From: Perilla frutescens
Taxonomy: Eukaryota > Streptophyta > Magnoliopsida > Lamiales > Lamiaceae
Length of the DNA stretch: 64,000 nucleotides
Direction of reading: 5' to 3'
NCBI GenBank assembly: GCA_026008535.1
Contig: BRKX01000004.1
Span: 40,676,501 to 40,740,500, forward strand
The position numbers and the translations under genes were made by a program. Each line of letters begins with the position of its first letter. Position 1 is the first letter of the stretch. The notes under the pieces were generated by a model. The model did not search any database, was not told the origin of the DNA, and was given only the letters and a program-made list of their open reading frames with translations. Positions 12,279-24,880 of this stretch are shown piece after piece.

Positions 12279-13299
12279 TGCTGGTCCCGGGCGAGTCGAT
12301 ATCAGTTTAGAGGGGGGTGAATAAACTGATTAAAACTTTTTACTTTAAGTGCGGAATAACAGGGCCCTTTGACTCGCTTAATGAAACTTATCTATGCACA
12401 GACTTAATGAACAATTAAGACAGTTTAAGTGTAGCTTGTGTGAGATTGTGTGCAGTTCAAAGATATGCAATAACCAAGATAGTATAGCACACAAGCAATT
12501 TATAGAGGTTCGAAGTCTCAAACTTCTACGTCCTCTCTTCCTTCCGCAGAAGGGCAACTTCACTCTATAACTTGAGTTTCTTTACAAATTATACAATGAA
12601 GGACAGTTGGCTGAACCTGGTAACTGCTCGCTACCTCAGCGGGTCGACGGCTCACACTTGAAGCTCCTAACTGCTCGCTAGGAAGGTAGGTGCTATTGTC
12701 GTCTTTACAAGGTTTTAGATCTCTTTCGATCTTCAAGAGGTTAGTCTTGAACAGGGGTTATCAACTGGTGTGCTCCTTCAATTGAGCTGAGTAGTTGATC
12801 GTTGTGTAGCTGAGACTGAGAAGATTGCCATGGCTGGATCGTTAACAGCTGGCTGATTATCTTGACAATGTGAATTTCTTCTTCTCAGTAGAACTCTCGC
12901 AGTTTCTATTAGATGCTGAACTTGAGCTTGAGTGGGAGTGAGAAAGAAAAGCTCTTTCTTGTATATGCGAAAGTTGTGCGGGCGAAGGATTCTTCTTGGT
13001 TCTGCTTGAGAGAGTTGAGAGTTCTTCGTGTTCTGCATCTTTAAACTCTGATTCACTCGTCTTTTATAGAGGAGTGATTTTATGACTGTTGAGTTCCATT
13101 GTCCATTGATCGGTGGCCCTGTTGGCTCATTAATGGAGAATGATCGCTTGGAGCTTTTAGTTTGAAGTAGCTGTTACTCTGCCAATCGATCTTCATTGGA
13201 TATTTAATTCCAGGATCTTTGTTGAAGCATTTATTCCAAGATTCAGCAGTTTGAGCAATAACCTTCAAGGTTCTCTGGCTTCAGTTTTCTTGGCAGCTT

Positions 13300-13665
13300 T
13301 GAGTTCTAGTTGACAGTTATGGACTTGTCAGCTTAGTTTGACTATTGCTCCAATTGGAAGTCTTGAGCTCGTCAGCTGAGTTTGGCTGTTGCTCCAGTTG
13401 GCAGTTTTGAGCTCGTCAGCTGAGTTTGGCTATTGCTCCAGTTGGCAGTTTTGAGCTCGTCAGCTGAGTTTGACTGTTGCTCCAGTTGGCAGTTTTGAGC
13501 TCGTCGGCTGAGTTTGGTTGTTGCTCCAGTTGGCAGTTTTGAGCTCGTCAGCTGAGTTTGGTTGTTGCTCCAGTTGGCAGTTTTGAGCTCGTCAGCTGAG
13601 TTTGACTATTGCTCCAGTTGGCAGTTTTGAGCTCGTCAGCTGAGATTGGCTGTTGCTCCAGTTGG
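13300..13665. repeat. 44-bp tandem repeat inside the solo LTR, about 8 copies
   Basis: Units containing gagctcgtcagctgagtttg and then ttgctccagttggcagtttt repeat with a period of 44 bases. The same array occurs in the other two LTR copies with different unit numbers (27775-28031 and 43735-44205). Units differ from each other by a few substitutions. Confidence 0.85.
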
Positions 13666-13931
13666 TCATCAGTTGGATACTTTCTGTCTTCAGTCTAAAC
13701 TGATCTCTTATCAGTTCCCTTAGTTGACTCTTTTCTTCCTCAGCTTAACTGACTTAGTTGTCAGTTTGTTTCAACTGTTCAACTCCTTGACTTCTCTGTT
13801 CAGTTGACTTCTGACGTATCCTTTACCTTGCTGACCATACTCTTGATTGGTTGACTTTGACTTTGCTTGATATCCATTTTTATGATGCCCTGGATTGATC
13901 AGCTCCGATCTGCAGCTTGACTTTCAGTCAG

Positions 13932-15520
13932 TGGCACACCGTCGTTTTAGTGTGCAAAAATACACTTGCAGGCAAATAGTCCACAAATGCTTAATCTGCC
14001 CTCAACGGCTAGTATAGCTAGTGAAGACGGATGTCGATCCCACGAGGAGTGTTTTAACCTTCTGTCTTTTCTTAGTTTCAGTTTGGGTCTTCAGTGTCAC
14101 TCTAAAAACCTTACTAATAAACTTAAACTAACTAAATGCTGAAAAGGAAATCACAAAAGAAAATATCAGTAATAAAAGTGTTCAAGTCAAAGCATCAAGT
14201 CATTCGGTAGGTATGTGCAATCCCGGGCAAAACACATGTAATTACCACTACTACCCGTTGTGCCCACACTAGCAGAAAGGTCAAAAACTGAATCCCTATG
14301 GCCAAATATGGGTAATTGTCACTTTGAGGGTTAACCGGTTATAGGAAATGGATACGATCGGCCACTTCCCAATCACTTCTTACATTATATCATCTAGATG
14401 ATACGATCGGCACCTAGGGACCTAACTATACAGGAACCTAAGGAGAGAATCACACAAAGATTTTGCAGGTATAGCAACTTTGAGGGCAAAAGCGACCCGA
14501 TTCTAGTAGGTTTGACACGGTCTTGTGCCTGCATATACTACTCAATCTCAACTACCAAGGCTGTCACCCCCGGACTTGTTACTATGCGGGTATCGAGGCA
14601 TGGGTCACCTATACACTCCCACGTAACTAACACTAGTACCAGTTAATCAGAAATGCGCGCTTTCATCTCCAACCACCCTTTACCTATGTCTAAGTGAAAA
14701 ACAAGTTAAGATTGTGAACCCTTAAGGCTTTAAAGTCCGATTACCTCATGCACATATTCTACCCTTAGACTATTACCTTGACTTGAACAGTGGATACTTA
14801 GCCACTAAACATAGAAACAAAAGTAAAAGAAATGATAAAAGACATCTTACTTGGAAAGAAAATAACTCGATTAACTTCTGGGCCCAACCCCAGTTTTGCC
14901 AACAAAACAACTGGACTACCTTCTTGCAGGCAAACCGCCAGCTTCAGGCAGACAGAATATCCAGCAACTAAACTAAGTACGAAAACAGTAAATTGTATCT
15001 TGAGATGCGAGAGAAAAAGAAGGTGTCTGATATGAAAACAGATAAAAGTATTTATAGCAAATGAATTAAGGCTTCACGCAGCCCAGATCTCACCCACGCA
15101 GGGGTTCTTGCACTCCTCCACTTCATCACTTCATGCTCAACATTCTTCCTTGAATTTAGGAAGGATAGCAACAAACCCTAGCGTCTCCAACAGTTTTCTG
15201 ATGTCCCCACTTCCTTCCCAACATGTTTAGACTTCCCCAAGACTCGGAACTGACCGCCACATCACCACCACGTGCATATAGGAACTGTCCCGCGATTCTG
15301 TTGCACAATTCTCGCAACAACTTTGACTGGGTCCTCTGCAGGCAAATCAGTCCTTTGTGCCCTCAGCATAATTAGCACCTGTCTGTGCCTATTGTGGTGG
15401 TTTTATGCACTCAGCCTCCTGCAATCAGTTTTACCCCTAAAACTAGACTAGACTCTACACTAAACACTTAAAAAGGGTGTAAAAAGATAAAGGAAAAAGC
15501 TCGAATTTGAGTCTTCATCA
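13932..15520 (-). repeat. 3' LTR of the Athila-type element
   Basis: On the plus strand it begins TGGCACACC and ends TCTTCATCA. It aligns over its full length with 24881-26469. Because the element is on the minus strand, this is its downstream LTR. Confidence 0.93.
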
Positions 15521-15535
15521 CACCCACACACTTGG
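15521..15535 (-). promoter_or_regulatory. Polypurine tract of the Athila-type element
   Basis: On the minus strand AAGTGTGTGGGTG lies directly upstream of the 3' LTR start (TGATGAAGAC). This is where the plus-strand DNA primer is expected. It is a purine-rich tract interrupted by T, as seen in other Athila elements. Confidence 0.6.
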
Positions 15536-16717
15536 ACTATACTTGTCCTCAAGTATGAATGCAACTTTAACTCAAAACAACAACAAAAAACAGAAGACTC
15601 AAATGACTGAACACAAGACAACACAGCATATGAATCATAAGTTGATAAAGGGCATAACAGTTGGTCATAATGATGCAGGCAAATCGAATCAATCAAACTC
15701 AGGCTACTATTGTAGTGTACACTCAGCTCGCCTTTTTCTCGAGTGTTTAGGTTAAGTGTTTACTCTCAACAATTCCACCAATTCATCATCAACAAACTTG
15801 CAAACACCCTGTATAAACAATTTATGTTATTCACATGCATGCATATCAAAAGGTCTTGTGAGGGTTGTAATGGGGCATGCGGATCAAGGTTGGAAATATT
15901 AGGAACTGGCTGCTTTCAATAGTATTCAGGCAAAATCAGCACTGGCAGCTCTGTGCCCACATAACAACCTGGGAAACCATTTTTATTCATACACTTATTT
16001 TTCATTTTCTCTCTTTTTTTTTATTTTCTTTCTTTATTTTCTTTCTTTGTGCCCATTTCTGGCATCCTGTCACTATTTGGCTTAAACATGCTACCAATAC
16101 GAGCATAAAGGTTTCATTCCCAGTCATAAGATACTCTTTAGAGAGAGATTTTCAGAATGCAGGTCATGAACAAATAAGCAGGCTCAAATAATGGCAGCAA
16201 TGGGAAGCATTTATCAGTGAGTAATATGGCCAAATAACGACGAAAGAAAATGCCTTAATCATCTAAGCATGCAATGAAATCAAGTTTGACAGGGCATAAG
16301 CAAGTAAGCATCAAATGAGGTGATGGAATTTAAACACACAGAAAGAAGTCGCAAATGTGAATTTGGGCTCAAAGCTCACTGGGTAGTAGTTATATATTGT
16401 TTTCACATGCGATTGATTAATTCCATCTGCCTAATAATAAATTTATGTCCATATATGCCCAATGTCAATCCATGACTCATATGTTGTAGACTCAACATGC
16501 ACACACAAAATAAAAACAAATAAACACAACGACCTAGGCATATCCCGCCCACACACTTGCTGTGCAAAGTACCCTTGCGGGCACAAGCAGTAGTGTGGGT
16601 TAGATATGCCCAAAATAGACTCTATATATACAGACGCAACTATACAAAGACAAAAAATAAACACACAAACAAAAATAAAAACAAACAAATCCTAAACTAC
16701 TGGGGATAAAACATGAT
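15536..16717 (-). other. 3' non-coding region of the Athila-type element
   Basis: About 1.2 kb between the extra ORF and the polypurine tract. It includes a T-rich stretch (16010-16040), short repeats and no protein-coding frame I could support. Long non-coding space here is usual for the lineage. Confidence 0.6.
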
Positions 16718-18852
16718 TTAAGGAGAGGAGGGGTAGTCTAACCCGAGATGAACACAAATGCTCTGCAGGGCTTTCTCAACTCTTTCAAGCTTCTTTGAAT
16801 CTGCACTGCTCTGTGCCCTGCTCGGTCCTTCTTGTGCCTTGGGGGCCTTTCTCTTGTCAAAGTATGTTGGTTCGTCAAAAGGAAGGAAGTATGGGGTGTT
16901 CTCTTCAGTGAACCCAACTAGCTGCATCCGCTCCAGCCTCTGGGCATCGAGATACTCTGTCCCTTCATCAAGCTCTGGGTACCCTTCAAAGACGTCGTCG
17001 AGGTCACCACCTTTCAAGCCTTCAAACACTCTCGCCACGAACATGCCCAACGCTACAACAGTTGCTCTGGTGTTGCTGGTCTGTGCCTGCAATTGGATCG
17101 CCAGAATGTAGCCGAGGTTGACCTTCCGCTTGTGCACCATGTTCCATAAGAGGAATACCTCCTGCTGCATGACTTGGCCTGTGCCATCCTTGCGTCCATA
17201 AAGTTTGAATACCATCCATCTATGGCAAATCTGGAGGGCGTGATCAGAGATGTGCTTGTCCTTTCTTGAGCCCGACAGATAGAAGCCTCTATCTCCAATT
17301 TCCTCCCACCTTTGCTGAATGTTTCGACTCCAGTCGTCGCCAACGCTGGTTGTTGTTTCCTTGTACCACTTCGAATGGACATCTTTAGGGTGGATGAAAT
17401 CCAACAGCAGATTCATTCCTGAGATTGACATGCTATAGCTCTCTCCAGCTATATAGAAGTTCACAACTCCGGGCGTCTCCAAACCGAATCCCTGCACTGG
17501 CTTAAACTCATATGAGGAAAGAAATTTAATGGTTAAAGAGGGACGTACCGTGTTCCTTCAGCCGAGTACTTGCTCCCAACTGATGTTGGCAAAGTATTCA
17601 TATACTTGGTCCATGACTCCAAGTGTATTCAGCGTGCTGTCATGAAGAACATACAGGGGCAAATGTTTCTTCTTGTTCAATCTCTCGACAATGCCTTATC
17701 TTGAGCTGCTTAGATCCTCCTTCTCCTCCTTCGCTGAGCGGCGGGGAAGGGTCCTGATTGGCACCCTGCCTTTTGTGCCTTTTTTCACCTTTGCGGGCAC
17801 ATAGGATTGAACTGGAGCTGGGATGATTTGAATTTCCGGTTCCACTTCCTCACTGTGCACTGACTTCTCTTCCTCTTCCTCGTGGACCTGCTCCACATCT
17901 AACTTTCTTTTGGTGGGGGGTTTCTCTTGTTTCTTTGACTCCTTGCTGACTGGCTTCTTTGCTTCCTTGCTGATCGACTTGGTTCTCTTTTGCTTGCTCT
18001 TAGCCTTTTCGGGCACATCGGAACCCTTGCTTTGGCTTGGTTCCCTCTGTGCCTCCTTCGGGACCTCTTGTGGTTTTGCCTTCTTCGACTTTTTCTTCTC
18101 TGCGGGTGGATCTGGTTGTGCCTGTTTCGACTGCTCAGACTGGCTATGGGCATTCTCAGATGTAGATCCCTCTGAAGCCACTGTCTTCTTCCAACGACTC
18201 TTCTTTCTCTTCCTCCGGTTCTGGTTCTTTCTCCTTCTCCTCTTGCTGATCTTGCTCTAGTTTCTCATCATCCTTGTCTTCTTCCTCCAAGCTCTCACCT
18301 TCAGATTCATCAACGCTTTCTTCTTCGTCACCGCTACCCATTTGCTTTTCTTCCTCCACCTCTTCTTCTTTCTCTGGTCTACCATCGCCTTCCCCGTCCT
18401 TCTCTGGCTCTTTCTCAGGCTCAGACTCATTTAATTCTTCACTGGGTTGGGGTGTCGGCGGCTTCTCTGGCGTTGGTGGTTTTTCAGGTGTTGGCGTTGG
18501 GTCAGGGCTTTGCCCAGCTTGTGGTGGGCTCTGGGGTTTGCCCTTGTCAGCTTCAACCTTCTTCTTCTTCTTCGACGCACCGCCCTTAGACTTCGGCGGT
18601 GCTCGTTTCTTTTTCTCTGTTTACGGCGGTGGGGGTGGTGGGTGTTGCGGTAGAATGGTCTGGATCGGTGAGGGGTTTAGAACTGGTTCAGAACCTTGTT
18701 TCGGCTCCTCAGGCTGGGTTGACTGGGTGGTCTGTGTTGTTTCTTGCGATGATTCGCCGGCGTTGCGGGCACTGCGGCGTGTGCCTCGCTTGGCAGTTTC
18801 TCCAGTTTTCTTTGCCTTCACCATTTTTTTCTTTGAGGAAATTGGGGAGTAG
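16718..18852 (-). pseudogene. Athila extra ORF behind pol (env-position ORF), degraded
   Basis: The region starts at 18824 on the minus strand with MVKAKKTGETAKRGTRRSAR, a basic head. A proline-rich stretch follows, then a very acidic Glu/Lys-rich section (18156-18359), and after a frame change a second Lys/Glu-rich section (17696-18181). A further stretch (GIVERLNKKKHLPLYVLHDS) leads into the globular part at 16718-17497, which contains GESYSMSISGMNLLLDFIHP, HALQICHRWMVFKLYGRKD and NLGYILAIQLQAQ. This last part resembles the Athila ORF1 family and the plant 'putative plant transposon protein' domain. Stops and at least one frameshift break it. There is no signal peptide or clear membrane segment, so an envelope role cannot be read from the sequence. 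Confidence 0.75.
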
Positions 18853-19483
18853 GGTTTGCCTTGCTTAAGTTCTGAAGAATCGCAGGTAGAGGGGTTTGGT
18901 ATTTGAATGCTTCTGTGGACGTGGGTGTTATGAGGGTGGTGGGTTTGTGCAGAGAGATCGTGGCCGAGAAATTAGGAGTCGGTTGTGCCTAATTTTGAGA
19001 AAATTGGGGAAATTTGAATTTGGGGAAGAAGATATGTTTAGAATTTGAAAAAATGATGTGGATATATCTTCTCTCCCTCACTCCTCTTTTTTCAGCTTCA
19101 ATTTTCAACCATAATCGAAACTGCATGGGGAAACCAACCGTCTCTGCAATTCCTGGCCATGTCCAATCAGTCAAATCAGCTACAGTCCTCACCCACACAC
19201 TTAAACCTTGTTGTGCCCTTCACATTACTTTGCCCACAGTGATATGTTTCCAGTCTTTGCCTTCCTGTAGCGTTAACTCACAAACAAAATACAAAAAAAA
19301 AAAACATAATTGAAATTAAAGCAAGTAAACAAACCGGGTTGCCTCCTGTCCAGCGCCTTTGTTTAAGGTCTTTGGCTCGACCTTGTTGTGCCTTCAGTAG
19401 TACTCAGGGATGCTTAACACTTGGGTTTCTGCCCAAGTTTCCTTCTCTTGCTCGAAATATGGTTTCACCCTCTGGCCGTTGAC
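18853..19483 (-). other. Spacer between the Athila pol and the extra ORF
   Basis: About 0.6 kb with no frame I can support apart from the very end of pol, which runs a few codons past the stop at 19484. It may hold a splice acceptor or internal promoter for the downstream ORF; none was identified. Confidence 0.4.
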
Positions 19484-22400
19484 TCAAAATTCGCACCCAT
19501 CTTTTGGATTCACCAGATCGATTGCTCCACTTGGGTGTTGATGTTGCACCAGATAGGGGCCCATCCATTTTGACTTCAATTTGCCCGCATGCAATTTGAG
19601 CTTTGAGTTAAACACGAGTACCTTTTGCCCACAGCGCAACTGTTTTCCCCTTGCGAGTGCATCGTGATATCTCTTGGTCCTTTCCTTATACATCACAGCA
19701 TTATCATAGGCTTCGGACCTCAACTCTTCCAATTCTTGGATCTGCAGCTTCCTCTCAATTCCAGCGCATTCATTATTGAAATTCAACTTCTTGATTGCCC
19801 AAAATGCTTTATGCTCCATTCCTACGGACAAATTGCAATACTTTCCGAAAGCAGCCTATAAGGAGACATCCCAATAGGTGTCTTGTAGGCTGTGCGATAT
19901 GCCCACAGAGCATCTTCCAATTGATTGCTCTAGTCTTTACGCCTTGGTCCAACAACTTTCTCCAGAATATTTTTGATCTCCCTGTTTGAGACTTCTGCTT
20001 GTCCATTCGCCTGGGGGTGATATGCAGTAGTAACCCTGTGTGTGACCCCATACCTTACCATCATCTTCTTTATGACTGAGTTGTAGAAATGAGTCCCTTG
20101 ATCACTGATCAGGACTTTGGGCATTCCGAAGCGACAGAACACATTTGCCCTCAGGAACTTCACCACTGTATTCGCATTGTTTGTTGGAGTGGCTTTTGCC
20201 TCCACCCACTTGGACACATAATCTACAGCCAGGATAATGTAGAGGTTGTTACCTGACTTGGGAAATGGTCCCATGAAATCTATGCCACATATGTCGAAGA
20301 TTTCCACGGGCATAATAGGTGTTTGTGGCATGGCCTCCCGAATAGAAATATTCCCAGTCATCTGGCAATTCTTGCACTTCTTCACAAATATATAAGCATC
20401 CCTGAATAATGTAGGCCAGTAAAATCCTCCATCTAATACCTTCCTTGTTGTTCTACGCGGGCCAAAGTGGCCTCTACATGCATTGTTATGGCAGAACTTC
20501 AAGATATCTAGGACCTCATCATCACTGACGCACCTTCTTATGACTTGATTAGCTCCAATTTTCCAAAGAGTTGGTGTTTCCCAGAGATAGAACCTGCACT
20601 CCTGCTTCATCTTATTCTTTTGGTAGTCACTCAAACCAACTGGAAACTGCCTTGCGACCAAGTAGTTCACTATGTCGGCAAACCACGGCTCCTTTGCTGC
20701 TTTGCCCACAACCTCATACAAGTGCTCATCTGGAAAATTCTCAGTGATTTCCTCTTTGCCTTCAACCATCAGACGGCTGAGATGGTCTGCAACCAGATTT
20801 TCTGCCCCAGTTTTGTCTTTGATCTGCACATCGAACTCTTGCAGGAGCAATATCCACCTTATGAGTCTTGGCTTTGACTCCTTCTTAGACAGTAGGTACT
20901 TCAGAGCTGCGTGATCCGTGTAAACAATCACTTGTGCCCCCAGCAAGTAGGAACGAAACTTCTCAAAAGCGAACACTACTGCTAACAGCTCCTTCTTCGT
21001 GGTGGTATAGTTGCGTTGTGCGGCATTTAATGTCTTAGAGGCATAATATATAACATAGCTCTCTTTGCCTCTTTTCTGGCCCAAGACTGCTCCCACGGCA
21101 AATCCGCTGGCATCACACATCACCTCAAATGGCATTTCCCAATCCGGAGGTTGGATAATGGGGGAAGACACTAGCATATTCTGCAATGTATGAAAAGCTT
21201 TCTTGCAGTCATCATCAAAGTCAAATTTTACCTCCAATTGTAGCAGGTTTGTGAGTGGTTGAGCAATCTTTGCGAAGTCCTTAATGAATCGACGATAGAA
21301 ACCCGCATGGCCCAGAAATGCCCGAATCTGCTTGACGTTGATGGGATAGGGCAATTTGGCAATGACCTCCACTTTTGCCCTGTCCACCTCGATTCCTCGC
21401 TCGGATACTACATGTCCCAGCACGATTCCTTCTCTCACCATGAAGTGACACTTCTCATAATTCAACACCAAGTCTTTTTCCACACAACGGCTCAGTACCT
21501 TGCTCAAATGATCAAGACATTGATCAAAGCTATCTCCATAAACCGTGAAGTCGTCCATAAAGATCTCAATACAAGTCTCAAGCATATCAGAGAATATACT
21601 CATCATGCACCGTTGAAATGTGCCTGGAGCGTTGCAGAGGCCAAAAGGCATCCTTCTGTAGGCAAATGTGCCAAAGGGGCAGGTGAATGTCGTTTTGCCT
21701 TGATCGTCTTGGGCCACCACGATTTGCATATAACCAGAATACCCATCTAGAAAACAGAAGTACGATTTTCCCGCAAGCCTCTCCAACATCTGATCGATGA
21801 AGGGCAAAGGGAAATGATCCTTCTTTGTGACTGCATTCAACTTGCGGTAGTCAATGCAAACTCTCCATCCGGTCTGCAGTCTCATCTGAATAAGTTCCTT
21901 ATTTTCATTCTCCACAACCTGGATTCCAGACTTTTTGGGCACAACGTGAATAGGACTCACCCACTCACTGTCGGGCACAGGGAAGATAATGCCCATATCG
22001 AGCAGCTTTAGAATCTCTTTTAACACAGCTTCCTTCATCAAGGGATTCAGCTTCCTTTGAGGATCTTGCACTGGTTTTGCCCCTTCTTCTAACTGGATCC
22101 GATGCATGCAAATGGTGGAACTTATGCCCTTGATGTCGGCCAAGGTCTATCCAATTGCTTCCTTGTGCATCTTCAATAGTGCTATCAACTTGACTTCTTG
22201 CTTCATGGTCAATGATGAACTGATTATAACTGGCAAATTCTCTCCTTCACCCAAATAGGCATATTTGAGGTGATCGGGCAACTCCTTCAACTCCAACTTC
22301 AGTGGCTTGATGATAGATCGCAACAATTTATTATCCTGCCTTGTTGTGGGCAAAGGCAGACATTTATCCCTTGAAAAACTGGCTTTGATGTGATACAATT

Positions 22401-23103
22401 GCAAGATTGCCTCTTTGATTTGCTTATCTTGTTCCTCTTTAGCATCCCAATCGATCTTACTGTTTTAAAGTACCCACTCAAGTGGATCCTTTGCCAGCAG
22501 CCTTGGCATTTCTTCTTGGATCATAGGCTCAAAGACGTCGATCACATGTACACCCTCAATGTCATTGGGGTATTTCATTGCTTCCATGATGTTGAAGGTA
22601 ACTCTGTCTCCATCGAACTCGCACGTCAATGTGCCCTTATCGACATCAATCTTCATATGTGCTGTCTTCATGAATGGTCTGCCCAAAAGTATACAGGCAG
22701 CTTTGGGATTGGTTTTGCCCATATCCAGCACATAGAAGTCTGCTGGGAAAATCAGACTCTCCACTTTGATTAGGACATCTTCAAGCACTCCCTCGGGGTA
22801 AACATTAGAACGGTCAGCCAATTGAATAATGGTCTTTGTATCTTTGAGCGGTCCTAAGGTCAGCTCTTCAAAGACGCTTAAGGGCATAACATTGATCGAT
22901 GCCCCTAAGTCCAGCATAGCTCTCTCAACTCGAAGTCCTCCAATTTCACAGGGAATAAAGAACATCCCTGGGTCTCCACACTTTTCAGACAGCTTCTTCT
23001 GTAATAATGCTGAAACATTTTCGCTCACAACCACTTGTGCCTCCTCTGTGAATCTCACTTTCTTTGTACATAAGTCCTTCAAGAAACGGGCATATCGGGG
23101 CAC
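19484..23103 (-). pseudogene. Athila pol: protease, reverse transcriptase, RNase H, integrase
   Basis: Aspartic protease region near 22465-23103 (DLGASINVMPLS, then LADRSNVYPEGVLEDVL). One long open frame (19930-22143, 737 aa) carries the reverse transcriptase (WRVCIDYRKLNAVTKKDHFP, active site FMDDFTVYG), RNase H (CDASGFAVGAVLGQ, YTDHAALKYL), the HHCC zinc finger of integrase (CRGHFGPRRT, CKNCQ) and the integrase core (GIDFMGPFP, ISDQGTHF, HPQANGQAEVSNREIK). The integrase C-terminus continues at 19484-19831 in another frame, showing a frameshift. The protease and RT pieces share one frame with gag and are cut by nonsense codons, for example a TAG at a Trp position just upstream of the RT frame and another straight after it. 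Not functional as it stands. Confidence 0.92.
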
Positions 23104-23136
23104 CTGCCTGATTGCGTCTAGTATGGGAACATTGAT

Positions 23137-24813
23137 TTACACTTTCTTGAAGATGTGCATTAGATCCCTATCCTCTGCTTCTTTTTTGTTCCGCTTCATC
23201 CTTTCTGGAAATGGTAAAGGCACCTCGATCTCTTTTGGAATATTACTCTTCAGGATGGGTTTGGGCACAACTGCTTCTGGTTCGTCATTTGCCTTTAACT
23301 TTGCTTCCTCCTTTGTGGGCTCATCATCATTGTGGGCATCATCGTTTGCAGTCTCTGGATATGGTACAGGCAGTTGCCTTCCACTCTTCAATGTTATTGC
23401 ATTTACCCCAGCCTTTTTTTGTGGTTCTGTCTGTGAGGGTAGAATTCCCTTAGCTTTCTCCATCATTGCGATTGCATCACTAATTTGGGATATTTTTCCT
23501 CCCAAATAGTTCAATCCATTCCTTGTCTCCTGTTCGAAGGCTTCTGATTTCTTTTGTACCTCCACCGTTTCATTCACAATCTTGTGAACCATGTCTGATA
23601 AAGTTGGTCCTGCTGCGGGCGCAGGATAGTATGGTGTTGTCTGCCTCTGATTGTAGTTGGGGGCAAAATGATTGTGCCTCCTTCTGTGCCCTTCATCCAT
23701 AGCGTTGACCGTCTCTTCCTTCTCTTTCAATTGTGGACACTGGTCAGAGTGGTGCCCCATTAATTCACATACCCCACAAATTCGCAAAGTATTGGCCGAA
23801 AACATGGTGATCATCTTCTCCATCTTGTTGCAAAGTTGTTCGATTCGGTCATCAGTTGCAGGCACAGAGATAGTTTTGCCCACAGCGGCAACACTTGTTC
23901 TTTCATATGAATCGTCTCTGTTCTCTTCGGCCATTTCTCCAATAAGTATTAGAGCTTCAGCTGCCCTCTTGTTCAGGATAGATCCTCCACATACTGCATT
24001 CAGTAGGGCCCGGTCCTCGCTTCTCAACCCCGAAACAAAGTAGTTCACCAGGTCATGATCTGGAATCTGGTGATGTGGGCATTTCGAAAGCAATTGTTTG
24101 AAACGCTCCCAGTAGTCGTAAAAGCTCTCGTGGGGACCAGCCTTTGCGGTTGAGATTTTCTTTCTCATGCTCTGCACTCTTGATGTGGGGAAGTACTTCT
24201 CCAGAAACTTTTGCTGGAGTTGACTCCAATTGGTTACACTCCTGGCAGGAATAGTGTATAACCATTCTCGAGCTCCGTCCTGCAGGGTGAAAGGAAAAGA
24301 AACCAGGCGAATGTATTCACCTGTCCCATTAGCTCGTGTGTGTTGCGTCTCACATGCTATCTCAAAATCTTATAGATGTCGTTGTGGATCCTCCCCTGGA
24401 TGGTCATGGAATTTGGGCAAAATCGAGATGAAGTTTGCCCTCAGCTCCCAGTAACCAGTAGTTGTGGGCAAAACGATGCCCGTAGGACGCATGTTCATGG
24501 TTTGAGGGAAACTCAGCTGCCTCAAAGTAAGGGTGTGCGGTGGTGGTCTTTGTTGTTGTTCTTCTTCGTGGTTTGATATCTGATCGTCCTCCATCTCTTC
24601 TTCGGAATAGAGTGGATTGACATTGCTTATCTCAGCTTGTTCGTTGCTTGCTTGACTTTCTCCACCTGAGGTCAAATCGTCACTGGATCCTTCAGTTTGA
24701 TTATCCTCCTGTAGCCTTTTCAAAAATGCCCAAGCTTGTGCCCTTCTTGCCCTCGCTGACCTCTCTATCTCAGGATCGTAGAGTAAATCTCCTGCGTGGT
24801 TAGAACGAAGCAT
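23137..24813 (-). pseudogene. Athila gag
   Basis: N-terminal part 24370-24813 (MLRSNHAGDLLYDPEIERSA), then a nonsense codon, then the capsid region with REWLYTIPARSVTNWSQLQQ, and 23137-24177 with FYDYWERFKQLLSKCPHHQI and RALLNAVCGGSILNKRAAEA. A CCHC zinc knuckle (CGVCELMGHHSDQC) is intact. Gag and pol lie in the same frame: the break at 23136 is a TAA at what looks like a Gln codon, followed at once by the start of the protease region. So this was a single gag-pol reading frame broken by point mutations. Confidence 0.88.
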
Positions 24814-24857
24814 ATACTAAGGTAAAACAGTAAATAGACAGAAAAGTGCACTTACAC

Positions 24858-24875
24858 TCCCCGGCAACGGCGCCA
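24858..24875 (-). promoter_or_regulatory. Primer binding site, Asp-tRNA type
   Basis: On the minus strand TGGCGCCGTTGCCGGGGA lies five bases inside the 5' LTR. This 18-mer is the usual Athila primer site, complementary to the 3' end of an Asp tRNA. Confidence 0.85.
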
Positions 24876-24880
24876 ATTTT

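Noticed and set aside
12378..13268. Short open frames in the copia LTR, repeated near 42827-43762
   Set aside because: LTR sequence; the frames are chance products and are not conserved in length between copies.
14398..14646. 82-aa frame found in both Athila LTRs (also at 25347)
   Set aside because: Shared because the LTRs are duplicates; LTRs are not expected to code and the frame has no recognisable motif.
17910..18852. Several plus-strand open frames of 60-190 aa
   Set aside because: They are antisense shadows of the Glu/Lys- and Pro-rich Athila ORF and show the matching Phe/Leu/Ser bias.
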